DNA of 64,000 bases from Methylorubrum aminovorans (GTDB taxonomy: Bacteria > Pseudomonadota > Alphaproteobacteria > Rhizobiales > Beijerinckiaceae), in NCBI RefSeq assembly GCF_022179725.1, contig NZ_BPRC01000007.1:62001-126000 (forward strand), read 5' to 3'. A program made the position numbers and the translations under genes. Below are positions 54,357-61,357 of the stretch, piece after piece. Every line of letters starts with the position of its first letter. Position 1 is the first letter of the stretch. A model generated the notes under the pieces. The model searched no databases. It worked only from the letters and a program-made list of their open reading frames with translations, and had not been told where the DNA came from.

Positions 54357-55487
54357 GTGACAGTTCGGGCGAGAGCGTGTAGCGCGGGCCTCGCGCGGAT
54401 CTTGTCCCGCGCCATCCTCGCATCCACGCCCGTGCCCGAGACCCGCATCCTCCTGCGCTGGACGGCGCTCGTCGCCGTCTCGGCCGCTCTTGCCTACGGC
54501 CTGAGCCGCGCGCATTTCCCCGCCGCCCTTCTCATCGGGCCGATGCTCGCCGCGATCACCTTCGGCGTTCGCGGGGCCGGTCTCTCGTTGCCGCGCCCGC
54601 TGTTCCTGGGCGCCCAGGCGGTGATCGGCTGCCTCGTTGCGCATTCCGCAACGACCGAGATCGCCGCCACCTTGCGCGAGGACGGTCTCATCATCTTCGC
54701 GGTCGTCGGCGTGACGGTGGTGGCCGGCGCCCTGACCGGTCTGGCCCTGACACGGCTGCGGGTTCTGCCCGGCACCACCGCCGCCTGGGGCTCCTCGCCG
54801 GGGGGAGCGGCCGCCATGGTGGCGATGGCCGAGGATTACGGCGCCGACCCGCGCCTCGTGGCGTTCATGCAATATGTGCGCGTCGCCGCGGTGGTGCTCT
54901 CGGCCTCGCTCGCCGCGCGGCTCCTCGCCGACGTGACCGGCTCGGGCGAGGCGAGCGCTTCGGACGAGACGTGGAGCTGGACCGGGCTCGCGGCCACGGT
55001 CGCGGTCGCTGCGGTCGGGTACGGCCTCGCGAGCCTGCTGCGGCTGCCCTCCGCGCCGCTGATCGGGCCGATGCTGCTCGGTGCCGTCCTGCACGCCACC
55101 GGTCTCCTCGACATCGTCCTGCCGGGGCCGGTCCTCGATGCCGCCTACGCGGCGATCGGCTGGTATGTCGGGCTGCGCTTCAACCGGCGGACCCTGGACG
55201 AGACGCTGCACGCGTTGCCCGGCGTGCTGACCGCGACGGCCGCGATCATTCTGCTCTGCGGAATTTGGGCCTGGGCTCTGACCTACTGGCTGCCGATCGA
55301 TTTCCTCACCGCCTTCCTGGCCACCAGTCCCGGCGGTCTCGATTCGGTGGCGATCATCGCCGTGGGCTCGAAGGCCGACGTGTCCTTCGTGCTCGCGGTG
55401 CAGACGCTGCGCCTGTTCGTGGTGCTGGCGACCGGCCCTATCCTCGCCAAGTGGATCGCCCGGGCGGTCCCGGGAGAAGCCCGGTGA
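54357..55487 (+). CDS. AbrB-family membrane permease
   Basis: A 376-residue protein with about ten helices in two similar halves (HFPAALLIGPMLAAITFG and LPSAPLIGPMLLGAVLH are the repeated segments). It matches the AbrB/YdgH-like family (PF05145), often mislabelled ammonia monooxygenase. Substrates are unknown. The GTG start at 54357 is uncertain; the first 25 residues are not hydrophobic. Confidence 0.8.
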   Translation: MTVRARACSAGLARILSRAILASTPVPETRILLRWTALVAVSAALAYGLSRAHFPAALLIGPMLAAITFGVRGAGLSLPRPLFLGAQAVIGCLVAHSATTEIAATLREDGLIIFAVVGVTVVAGALTGLALTRLRVLPGTTAAWGSSPGGAAAMVAMAEDYGADPRLVAFMQYVRVAAVVLSASLAARLLADVTGSGEASASDETWSWTGLAATVAVAAVGYGLASLLRLPSAPLIGPMLLGAVLHATGLLDIVLPGPVLDAAYAAIGWYVGLRFNRRTLDETLHALPGVLTATAAIILLCGIWAWALTYWLPIDFLTAFLATSPGGLDSVAIIAVGSKADVSFVLAVQTLRLFVVLATGPILAKWIARAVPGEAR

Positions 55488-55828
55488 CCGCGCTCTACCT
55501 CGCCTTCCTGAATTCCTGGCGCGGCCTCCTCCATGGCGGGCGCACGGAGCGGGCGATCCGGCTCGAACTCGTGCTGCTGGCGCTCGGCCTGCCAGTGGCG
55601 CTGGTCCTCGGCGGCAGCTTGTGGGTGCGGGTGGCGCTCATCGCCAGCCTGCTGCTCATGCTCGGGGCGGAACTCCTCAACACCGCCGTCGAGAAGCTGT
55701 GCGACCACCTTCATCCCGGCCGGCACGAGCGGATCGGCATCGTGAAGGATCTCGCCTCGGCGGGCGCGTTCATGACCCAGGTCATCGCCGCCCTGATCTG
55801 GGGCGCGGCTGTGATCGACCGGTTCTGA
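55484..55828 (+). CDS. dgkA: diacylglycerol kinase
   Basis: A 114-residue integral membrane kinase with three helices and the DgkA signature ELLNTAVEKLCDHLHP followed by KDLASAGAFM. It recycles diacylglycerol to phosphatidate. The GTG start overlaps the permease stop by 4 bp, implying coupled translation. Confidence 0.93.
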   Translation: MTALYLAFLNSWRGLLHGGRTERAIRLELVLLALGLPVALVLGGSLWVRVALIASLLLMLGAELLNTAVEKLCDHLHPGRHERIGIVKDLASAGAFMTQVIAALIWGAAVIDRF

Positions 55829-55872
55829 CCGGAGCGATCCGGGGCGCGGCGGACGATGCTGCCGCGCCGCGC

Positions 55873-56070
55873 TCAGCCGTCGTCCTGCTCGCTCCAGACA
55901 ACCCATCCGCCGCCGAACAGCGTGACGGCGATGACGATCCACAGGCCGGTCCGGCCGACCAGATCGACCAACCAAGTATGCACCGCCGAGAAACTGACGG
56001 TCAGAAGGCAGTCCACGACACCGAGATAGAGAGCGAGTCCCAGAAACGCGACGGCCAGAGTGCGGCTCAT
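55873..56070 (-). CDS. micro-membrane protein B of a tandem paralog pair
   Basis: A 65-residue peptide of two helices (LAVAFLGLALYLGVVDCL and GLWIVIAVTLFGGGWVVW) with the motif SFSAVHTWLVDLVGRTGL between them. It is clearly paralogous to the upstream gene. The ATG has GGAGG four bases upstream and overlaps the upstream stop by 4 bp. No known family. Confidence 0.75.
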   Translation of the reverse strand: MSRTLAVAFLGLALYLGVVDCLLTVSFSAVHTWLVDLVGRTGLWIVIAVTLFGGGWVVWSEQDDG

Positions 56071-56267
56071 CGATCCTCCGTCTCCTTCCACAGGGCCCAG
56101 GCCCCGGCGAACACCATGGCTCCGATCAGCAGCCGCATCCCCGTGTGACCGATCTGTTCAAGCAGCCATGCATGGGCGGCGGACAGGCTCAAGTCCAGCA
56201 TCCACCCCCATGCCGACACGATCACGGCAAGGGCGACGACAACGAGAATTTTCGTCGAGACCGACAT
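56067..56267 (-). CDS. micro-membrane protein A of a tandem paralog pair
   Basis: A 66-residue peptide of two helices, with SLSAAHAWLLEQIGHTGM aligning to the neighbour's SFSAVHTWLVDLVGRTGL and WALWKE aligning to WVVWSE. It lies upstream of its paralog with 4-bp overlap. The ATG at 56267 has no clear ribosome binding site; a GTG start at 56327 would add 20 residues. No known family. Confidence 0.75.
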   Translation of the reverse strand: MSVSTKILVVVALAVIVSAWGWMLDLSLSAAHAWLLEQIGHTGMRLLIGAMVFAGAWALWKETEDR

Positions 56268-56534
56268 GGCCGCCGCGCTAGCACGTTTGGGCAGGGGCGG
56301 AGAGCGACCCAAGTGACACTTCGCCACGAGTCCTCGGAAAAATGGTGCGGCGCTCGAACCATCCGCTGCGACGGGCGATCCGTTCGCGCACGCACGGTGG
56401 GTCGATCGGCATCATTGTACCTTATGTTGTGACCGGCCGGAGGATTTTCGGCGGCGTGTGCTGCGTTGCGACGGGATGTCGGGTGATCCGCCCGCCGCGA
56501 TCCTCCAGTTGTCTCACATCAACGTGAAGAAGGC

Positions 56535-57092
56535 ATGGCTACTTACTTTATCGCCGACACGCATTTCGGCGACGCCCGCCTTGTCGAGCGCCGACGGTGC
56601 GGCTTCCCCTCGGTGGAGGCGCATGACGCGGCGCTGATCGCCCGCTGGAATGCTCGGGTTGGCCCCTCGGACGAGGTCTGGCATCTCGGCGACTTCGCGG
56701 CCCATGCGAGCCGCGAGCATTGCGCCACCGTGTTCGCCCAGCTCAACGGCACCAAGCGGCTCGTGCGCGGCAACCACGACAGCAACCGGGTGCTCGATCT
56801 GCCCTGGGCCGAGCCGCCGGTGGAAAGCGCCAGGATCTCGGTGACGGACGCGGCGGGCCGGACCTGGCGGCTATACCTGGCGCATTACGCCCATCGCGCC
56901 TGGCCGGGCCTGTGGCGCGAGACCCGGCACCTCTACGGCCACACCCACGCGACGCTGCCCGACACCATCCGCTCCTGCGACGTCGGGGTCGATGCCTGGG
57001 ATTTCTCGCCGGCGGACATCGGCGAGATCGTCGCCCGGCAGGATGCGGCGACGCTGGTGCCGGAGGAACTGGCGCCGCGGGAATCGCGGTGA
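56535..57092 (+). CDS. calcineurin-like metallophosphoesterase
   Basis: A 185-residue phosphoesterase. Metal motifs are D8-T-H (IADTHFGD), VWHLGDFA, RGNHDS and LYGHTHAT, in order. It resembles YfcE-like or related small phosphoesterases of unknown substrate. It is a single gene, convergent with murI; the 106-bp repeat copy 2 lies between them. Confidence 0.9.
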   Translation: MATYFIADTHFGDARLVERRRCGFPSVEAHDAALIARWNARVGPSDEVWHLGDFAAHASREHCATVFAQLNGTKRLVRGNHDSNRVLDLPWAEPPVESARISVTDAAGRTWRLYLAHYAHRAWPGLWRETRHLYGHTHATLPDTIRSCDVGVDAWDFSPADIGEIVARQDAATLVPEELAPRESR

Positions 57093-57106
57093 CGGTTCGC
57101 CTCCTG

Positions 57107-57212
57107 CCAAATCCGGTCGATCCCTTCGGGATAGCGGATTTGGGCGTCGCTCAAGCGCCGCGCGGGCTTGCCGATACGGTCCCCGCTTCAATCAAGCCGG
57201 GGCCGTATCAGC
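57107..57212. repeat. 106-bp dispersed palindromic repeat, copy 2
   Basis: This copy matches 9612-9717 in length and layout: a first hairpin around CCAAATCC/GGATTTGG with a TTCG loop, a middle CAAGC/GCTTG hairpin, and a third with TACGG/CCGTA arms around CCCCGCTT. Its right edge covers the murI stop codon (57208-57210). It may also terminate transcription from both flanks. Confidence 0.8.
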
Positions 57213-58083
57213 TCACCGTCAGCGGCATCGCCTCGATCATCGTCTCGAACAGACCCCGCCGCTCCAGCGAGCGTCCGAGCGCCGGGGTCAGTCCGCTTCC
57301 GCCCGTGAACACGGCCCGCGCGGGCGGCGCGTCGGGGGACTGCGCCGGCATCTCGCCGAGAAGCTGGATCACCCGTCGGGCGATGGCCGGGGCCGGATCG
57401 ATCCACGTCACCGGCCACGGCGCGAGGCGCTCGAAGCGGGGCAGCAGCAGCGGGTAGTGGGTGCAGGAGAGGCAGACCACGTCGGTGCGCCGGCCGTCCG
57501 CCCCCTCCACGAAGCAGGGCTCGATCTCGGCCAGGATCGCCGCGTCCGAGACCGGCTCTCCGGCCATCTCGGCCTCGGCGTAGCCCGCGAGGTTCTTGGA
57601 GCCCACCAGCGTCACGGCGCAATGCGCCGCGAAATTCCGGACGAGGTCGTGGGTATAGGGCCGCGCCACGGTGCCCGGCGTCGCGAGCAGGGAGACGAGG
57701 CGGGTGCGCGTCAGCGCGGCGGCCGGCTTGATCGGCGGCACCACGCCGACGAAAGGCGTGACGAAGCGCTGGCGCAGGGCCGGCAGCACCAGGGTCGAGG
57801 CGGTGTTACAGGCGATCACCACGAGGTCGGGGGCGTGGCGCGCCAGCAGCCGCTCCATCACCGCGATCACCCGTGCCACCAGCCGCTCCTCGCTCAGCGC
57901 GCCGTAGGGGAAGGCCGCGTCGTCCGCGGCATAGACGTAGGACGCATCCGGCCGGGCGCGGCGCACCTGCTCCAGCACGGTCAGGCCACCGAGGCCGGAA
58001 TCGAACACGAGGATGATCGGCTGCGCGTTCTGCGCCGGCCATGCCGCCGAAAGGGTCGCCCCTGCCATCAGATCGATCCGCAT
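57208..58083 (-). CDS. murI: glutamate racemase
   Basis: MurI makes D-glutamate for peptidoglycan. The 291-residue protein has D28 (VFDSGLGGLTVLEQV), C92 (IACNTAS) and C207 (LSCTHYP), the catalytic cysteine pair. The ATG at 58083 has GAGG eight bases upstream; 58119 is an alternative. The stop codon is part of the 106-bp repeat. Confidence 0.94.
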   Translation of the reverse strand: MRIDLMAGATLSAAWPAQNAQPIILVFDSGLGGLTVLEQVRRARPDASYVYAADDAAFPYGALSEERLVARVIAVMERLLARHAPDLVVIACNTASTLVLPALRQRFVTPFVGVVPPIKPAAALTRTRLVSLLATPGTVARPYTHDLVRNFAAHCAVTLVGSKNLAGYAEAEMAGEPVSDAAILAEIEPCFVEGADGRRTDVVCLSCTHYPLLLPRFERLAPWPVTWIDPAPAIARRVIQLLGEMPAQSPDAPPARAVFTGGSGLTPALGRSLERRGLFETMIEAMPLTVS

Positions 58084-58247
58084 CACCGCCGCCTCAGGCT
58101 CGCGCATCCTTGGGAACATCGGGGCGGCGAGTGTCCGGCAGCCACGGTTAAGGACACCTCACTGCGGCTGCAAAAAGGCCGCGCTTCTCCCCTGGTCCGA
58201 CCGGGGTGCGACACGGGGTGCGACGAACAGCTTGGCGGGCTCCGGCG

Positions 58248-58275
58248 TTGTCATAAGGCAATCAGCGTCTATTTC
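58248..58275 (+). promoter_or_regulatory. weak promoter candidate for egtB-egtD
   Basis: TTGTCA (58248-58253), 16 bases and TATTTC (58270-58275) lie about 30 bp upstream of the egtB start. The -10 box is poor, so this is tentative. Confidence 0.3.
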
Positions 58276-58305
58276 CGCCGCACAACGGAGGAAGAGATTC
58301 CAACC

Positions 58306-59568
58306 ATGGCAGCCGTCGCAGCACATCTCACCCATTCTGAGAGCGGCGCGGCTTTCCCGCCGCCGCCGCTCGACGCCCGCCCGATCGACCGCGACGCCTG
58401 GATCGCGGCCTTCCGCACCGTCCGCGACGAGACCGAGCGGCGTGCCGCCCCGCTCTCGCCGGAGGACCAGCAGATCCAGTCGATGGAGGATGCGAGCCCG
58501 ACCAAGTGGCACCGGGCGCACACGACGTGGTTCTTCGAGCAGTTCCTGCTGCGCGAGCACCTGCCGGGCTACGCCATCTACGACGAGCGCCTGCACTACC
58601 TATTCAATTCCTACTACGTGCAGGCGGGCCCCCGGCAGCCGCGCTTCATGCGCGGGATGATCACCCGGCCGACCGCGGCGGAGACCGCCGCCTACCGCGC
58701 CCATGTCGATCGCGCGGTAACGGTGTGGCTGCGCGAGACCTCCGAGACGGCGCTGGAGCGGGCGCTGCCGATCCTGGAGATCGGCCTCTACCACGAGCAG
58801 CAGCATCAGGAGCTGATGTTCACCGACATCCTGCACGCTTTCGCGCAGAACCCGCTCGATCCGGTCTACGACCCGGCCTGGTCGATGCCCAAGGCGCAGG
58901 CAGATGCCGGCAAGGCTGCCCTGGAAAGAGGCATCACCCAGATCGGCCACGACGGAAACGGCTTCGCCTTCGACAACGAGAGCCCGCGTCACGACGTGCT
59001 GATGCTCGGCTCCACTATCGACCGCGGCCTCGTGACGAACCGCGACTGGCTCGCCTTCATGGAAGACGGCGGCTACGCGCGGCCGGAGCTTTGGCTCAAC
59101 GAGGGCTGGCTCTGCGTGCAGCGTGAAGGCTGGGACGCGCCGGGCTACTGGCGTCGCGAGTCCGAACGCTGGTCGATGATGTCGCTCGCCGGCCGCAGGG
59201 CCGTCGATCCGGCGGCGCCGGTCACGCATGTCAGCTACTTCGAGGCCGATGCCTATGCCCGCTGGGCCGGACGCGATCTGCCGACGGAAGCCGAGTGGGA
59301 AGTCGCCGCCGGCGACGGCCTGATCGACGACGCCTTCGGCCTCGTCTGGCAATGGACCCGCAGCGCCTACGGACCCTATCCAGGCTACCGGCCGGTGCCG
59401 GGCGCGCTCGGCGAGTACAACGGCAAGTTCATGTCGAGCCAGTACGTGCTGCGCGGCTCCTCGGTGGCCACGCCGGACGGACATGCGCGGCCCGGCTACC
59501 GCAACTTCTTCTACCCGCATCAGCGCTGGCAGTTCACCGGCCTGCGGCTCGCCGACGCGCGAGGCTGA
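58306..59568 (+). CDS. egtB: ergothioneine biosynthesis sulfoxide synthase EgtB
   Basis: EgtB is a non-heme iron enzyme joining a thiol donor to hercynine. The 420-residue protein has an N-terminal DinB-like domain with iron ligands H72 (HRAHTTWF) and the HX3HXE pair H163/H167 (YHEQQHQEL), and a C-terminal formylglycine-generating-enzyme-like domain (about 230-420) with the LPTEAEWEVAA signature. GGAGGAAG precedes the ATG. It is 43 bp upstream of egtD. Confidence 0.94.
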   Translation: MAAVAAHLTHSESGAAFPPPPLDARPIDRDAWIAAFRTVRDETERRAAPLSPEDQQIQSMEDASPTKWHRAHTTWFFEQFLLREHLPGYAIYDERLHYLFNSYYVQAGPRQPRFMRGMITRPTAAETAAYRAHVDRAVTVWLRETSETALERALPILEIGLYHEQQHQELMFTDILHAFAQNPLDPVYDPAWSMPKAQADAGKAALERGITQIGHDGNGFAFDNESPRHDVLMLGSTIDRGLVTNRDWLAFMEDGGYARPELWLNEGWLCVQREGWDAPGYWRRESERWSMMSLAGRRAVDPAAPVTHVSYFEADAYARWAGRDLPTEAEWEVAAGDGLIDDAFGLVWQWTRSAYGPYPGYRPVPGALGEYNGKFMSSQYVLRGSSVATPDGHARPGYRNFFYPHQRWQFTGLRLADARG

Positions 59569-59611
59569 TCACCCGCCTCGCCCAACCCTCCCGCGGTCCC
59601 GGAGACAGCCT

Positions 59612-60589
59612 TTGACGATCGACCCCCGCCTCACGGCCGCCAGCCCGGCCGCTCCCCTCTCCGAGAACGGGCTGTTCCTGGCCGATGTCTGGGACGGACT
59701 CGGCGCAAGCCCGAAAGTGCTGCCGGCCAAGTATTTCTACGACGCGGCCGGCTCCGCCCTGTTCGAGCAGATCACCGTGCTGCCGGAATACTACCCGACC
59801 CGGACCGAACTCGGCATCCTCGACGCGCGCGGTACCGAAATCGCGGCGCTGCTGCCGGAGGGCGCAGCACTCGTCGAGTTCGGCAGCGGCTCGACCGCCA
59901 AGCTGCGGCGCCTGCTGCGGCACCTGCCGGGGCTCTCGGCCTACCTGCCCGTCGATGTCTCGGGGGAGTTCCTTCGCGAACAGGCCGTGACGCTGCGCGG
60001 CGATTTTCCCGACCTCGCCGTCGAGCCGGTGGTCGCCGACTTCACCCGGCCCTTCGCCCTGCCGGGGGGTTTCGAGAACCGGGCGCTGGCCGGCTTCTTC
60101 CCCGGCTCGACCATCGGCAATTTCGAGCCGGGCGAGGCGGCCCGCCTGCTCGACGTGTTCGGGCGCATCCTCGGCGCGGGGGCGACGCTGGTGCTCGGCG
60201 TCGATCTCGTGAAGGACCGCTCGGTGCTGGAGGCGGCCTACGATGACGCGGCCCGCGTCACCGCCGCCTTCAATCTCAATCTCCTCCACCGCATCAACCG
60301 CGAACTCGACGGCGAGATCGACCCGGACGCCTTCGCGCACCGGGCCTTCTTTAACGAGGCGGCCTCGCGCATCGAGATGCATCTGGTCAGCCGGCGGGCG
60401 CAGAGCGTGCGCGTCGCCGGGCGCGGCTTCGCCTTCGCGGAGGGCGAATCGATCCACACCGAGAACAGCTACAAATACACCCTCGACGGCTTCCGGACGC
60501 TCGCGGCCCGCGCCGGCTGGGCTTCGGTCGAAGCCTGGACCGATCGGGACGGGCTGTTCTCGGTCCATGCCCTGCGGCGGCAGGCCTAG
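59612..60589 (+). CDS. egtD: L-histidine N-alpha-methyltransferase EgtD
   Basis: EgtD makes hercynine by triple methylation of histidine. The 325-residue protein has PAKYFYDAAGSALFEQITVLPEYYPTR, LVEFGSGSTAKLR, FFPGSTIGNFEP and the C-terminal ENSYKYTLDGF. The start is TTG at 59612 with GGAGA seven bases upstream. It is the second gene of egtBD. I see no egtA, egtC or egtE nearby. Confidence 0.95.
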   Translation: MTIDPRLTAASPAAPLSENGLFLADVWDGLGASPKVLPAKYFYDAAGSALFEQITVLPEYYPTRTELGILDARGTEIAALLPEGAALVEFGSGSTAKLRRLLRHLPGLSAYLPVDVSGEFLREQAVTLRGDFPDLAVEPVVADFTRPFALPGGFENRALAGFFPGSTIGNFEPGEAARLLDVFGRILGAGATLVLGVDLVKDRSVLEAAYDDAARVTAAFNLNLLHRINRELDGEIDPDAFAHRAFFNEAASRIEMHLVSRRAQSVRVAGRGFAFAEGESIHTENSYKYTLDGFRTLAARAGWASVEAWTDRDGLFSVHALRRQA

Positions 60590-60620
60590 GACTGGCTGTC
60601 GTCGCTCACGCGGCGGAAGA

Positions 60621-60652
60621 GGCCATCCTGCCCCTCGACGTGCAGGATGGCC
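60621..60652. terminator. hairpin between convergent egtD and DUF779 genes
   Basis: GGCCATCCTGC (60621-60631) and GCAGGATGGCC (60642-60652) form a perfect 11-bp stem with a 10-base loop. It starts 32 bp after the egtD stop and ends 31 bp before the DUF779 stop. No T tract follows, so the terminator role is tentative. Confidence 0.55.
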
Positions 60653-60683
60653 GCGCCGCGGTTGGAGCCCGTAAAATGGCAGC

Positions 60684-61124
60684 CTACATCCGGCAGGCGC
60701 CAGACAACGCCTCGTTCTCCGCGCTCGTGAACAGCCGCGAGCGGATGTGGAAGCGCTTCTCGCGGCCGTTCTCGAGCGAGAACATGCCGCCGCGGCCGGG
60801 CACCACGTCGAGCATGATGTGGGTGTGCTTCCAGACCTCGAACTGCGAGCGCGAGATGAAGAAATCCGCGCCGCCGACCCGGCCGAGATGCACGTCGCCG
60901 TCGCCGGTGATGAAGTCGCCGACGGCGTAGCACATCGGCGACGACCCATCGCAGCAGCCGCCGGACTGATGGAACATCACCGGGCCGTACTCCGCCTTGA
61001 GTTCCTCGATCAGCTCCAGCGCCGCCGGCGTCGCGGTCACCCGCAGGGGCGTACCGGAATTGTCCGCCTGCTCGGCCGTGACGGGTTCAACGCGCTCGGC
61101 GGCGGTGCTCGCGGTCTCGCTCAT
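60684..61124 (-). CDS. DUF779 family protein
   Basis: A 146-residue protein with HQSGGCCDGSSPMCY, FFISRSQFEVWKHTHIMLDVVPGRGG and FSLE-x-GREKRFHIRSR, the pattern of DUF779, often encoded next to aldehyde dehydrogenases. The adjacent cysteines might bind metal (inference). No aldehyde dehydrogenase gene is next to it here. Confidence 0.85.
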   Translation of the reverse strand: MSETASTAAERVEPVTAEQADNSGTPLRVTATPAALELIEELKAEYGPVMFHQSGGCCDGSSPMCYAVGDFITGDGDVHLGRVGGADFFISRSQFEVWKHTHIMLDVVPGRGGMFSLENGREKRFHIRSRLFTSAENEALSGACRM

Positions 61125-61357
61125 GGCTTCCTCTCTCTGATTGTTCTGTCGTGTTTATCTGAGGCCGGACCGGCGGATGTCCAAGCGACCGGGTCTCCGG
61201 CCGCCAGCACCGTCGACGATAGCAGAGGAACGTCGCCGGCCCCCTCCGAAATGGCTCGGCGCTTCATCCAACCTCAGGTGGTGCGAAGGTGAGCGGCCCG
61301 ACTTTTGCTATCCCCAGCGAAACGTCCCTGCGACGAAAAATCCGCCGAGGATTCATG
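61125..61357. other. intergenic region upstream of nasA
   Basis: This 233-bp divergent region between DUF779 and nasA must hold the nas promoter and leader. I looked for a NasT-type two-hairpin leader and could not identify one. Confidence 0.4.
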
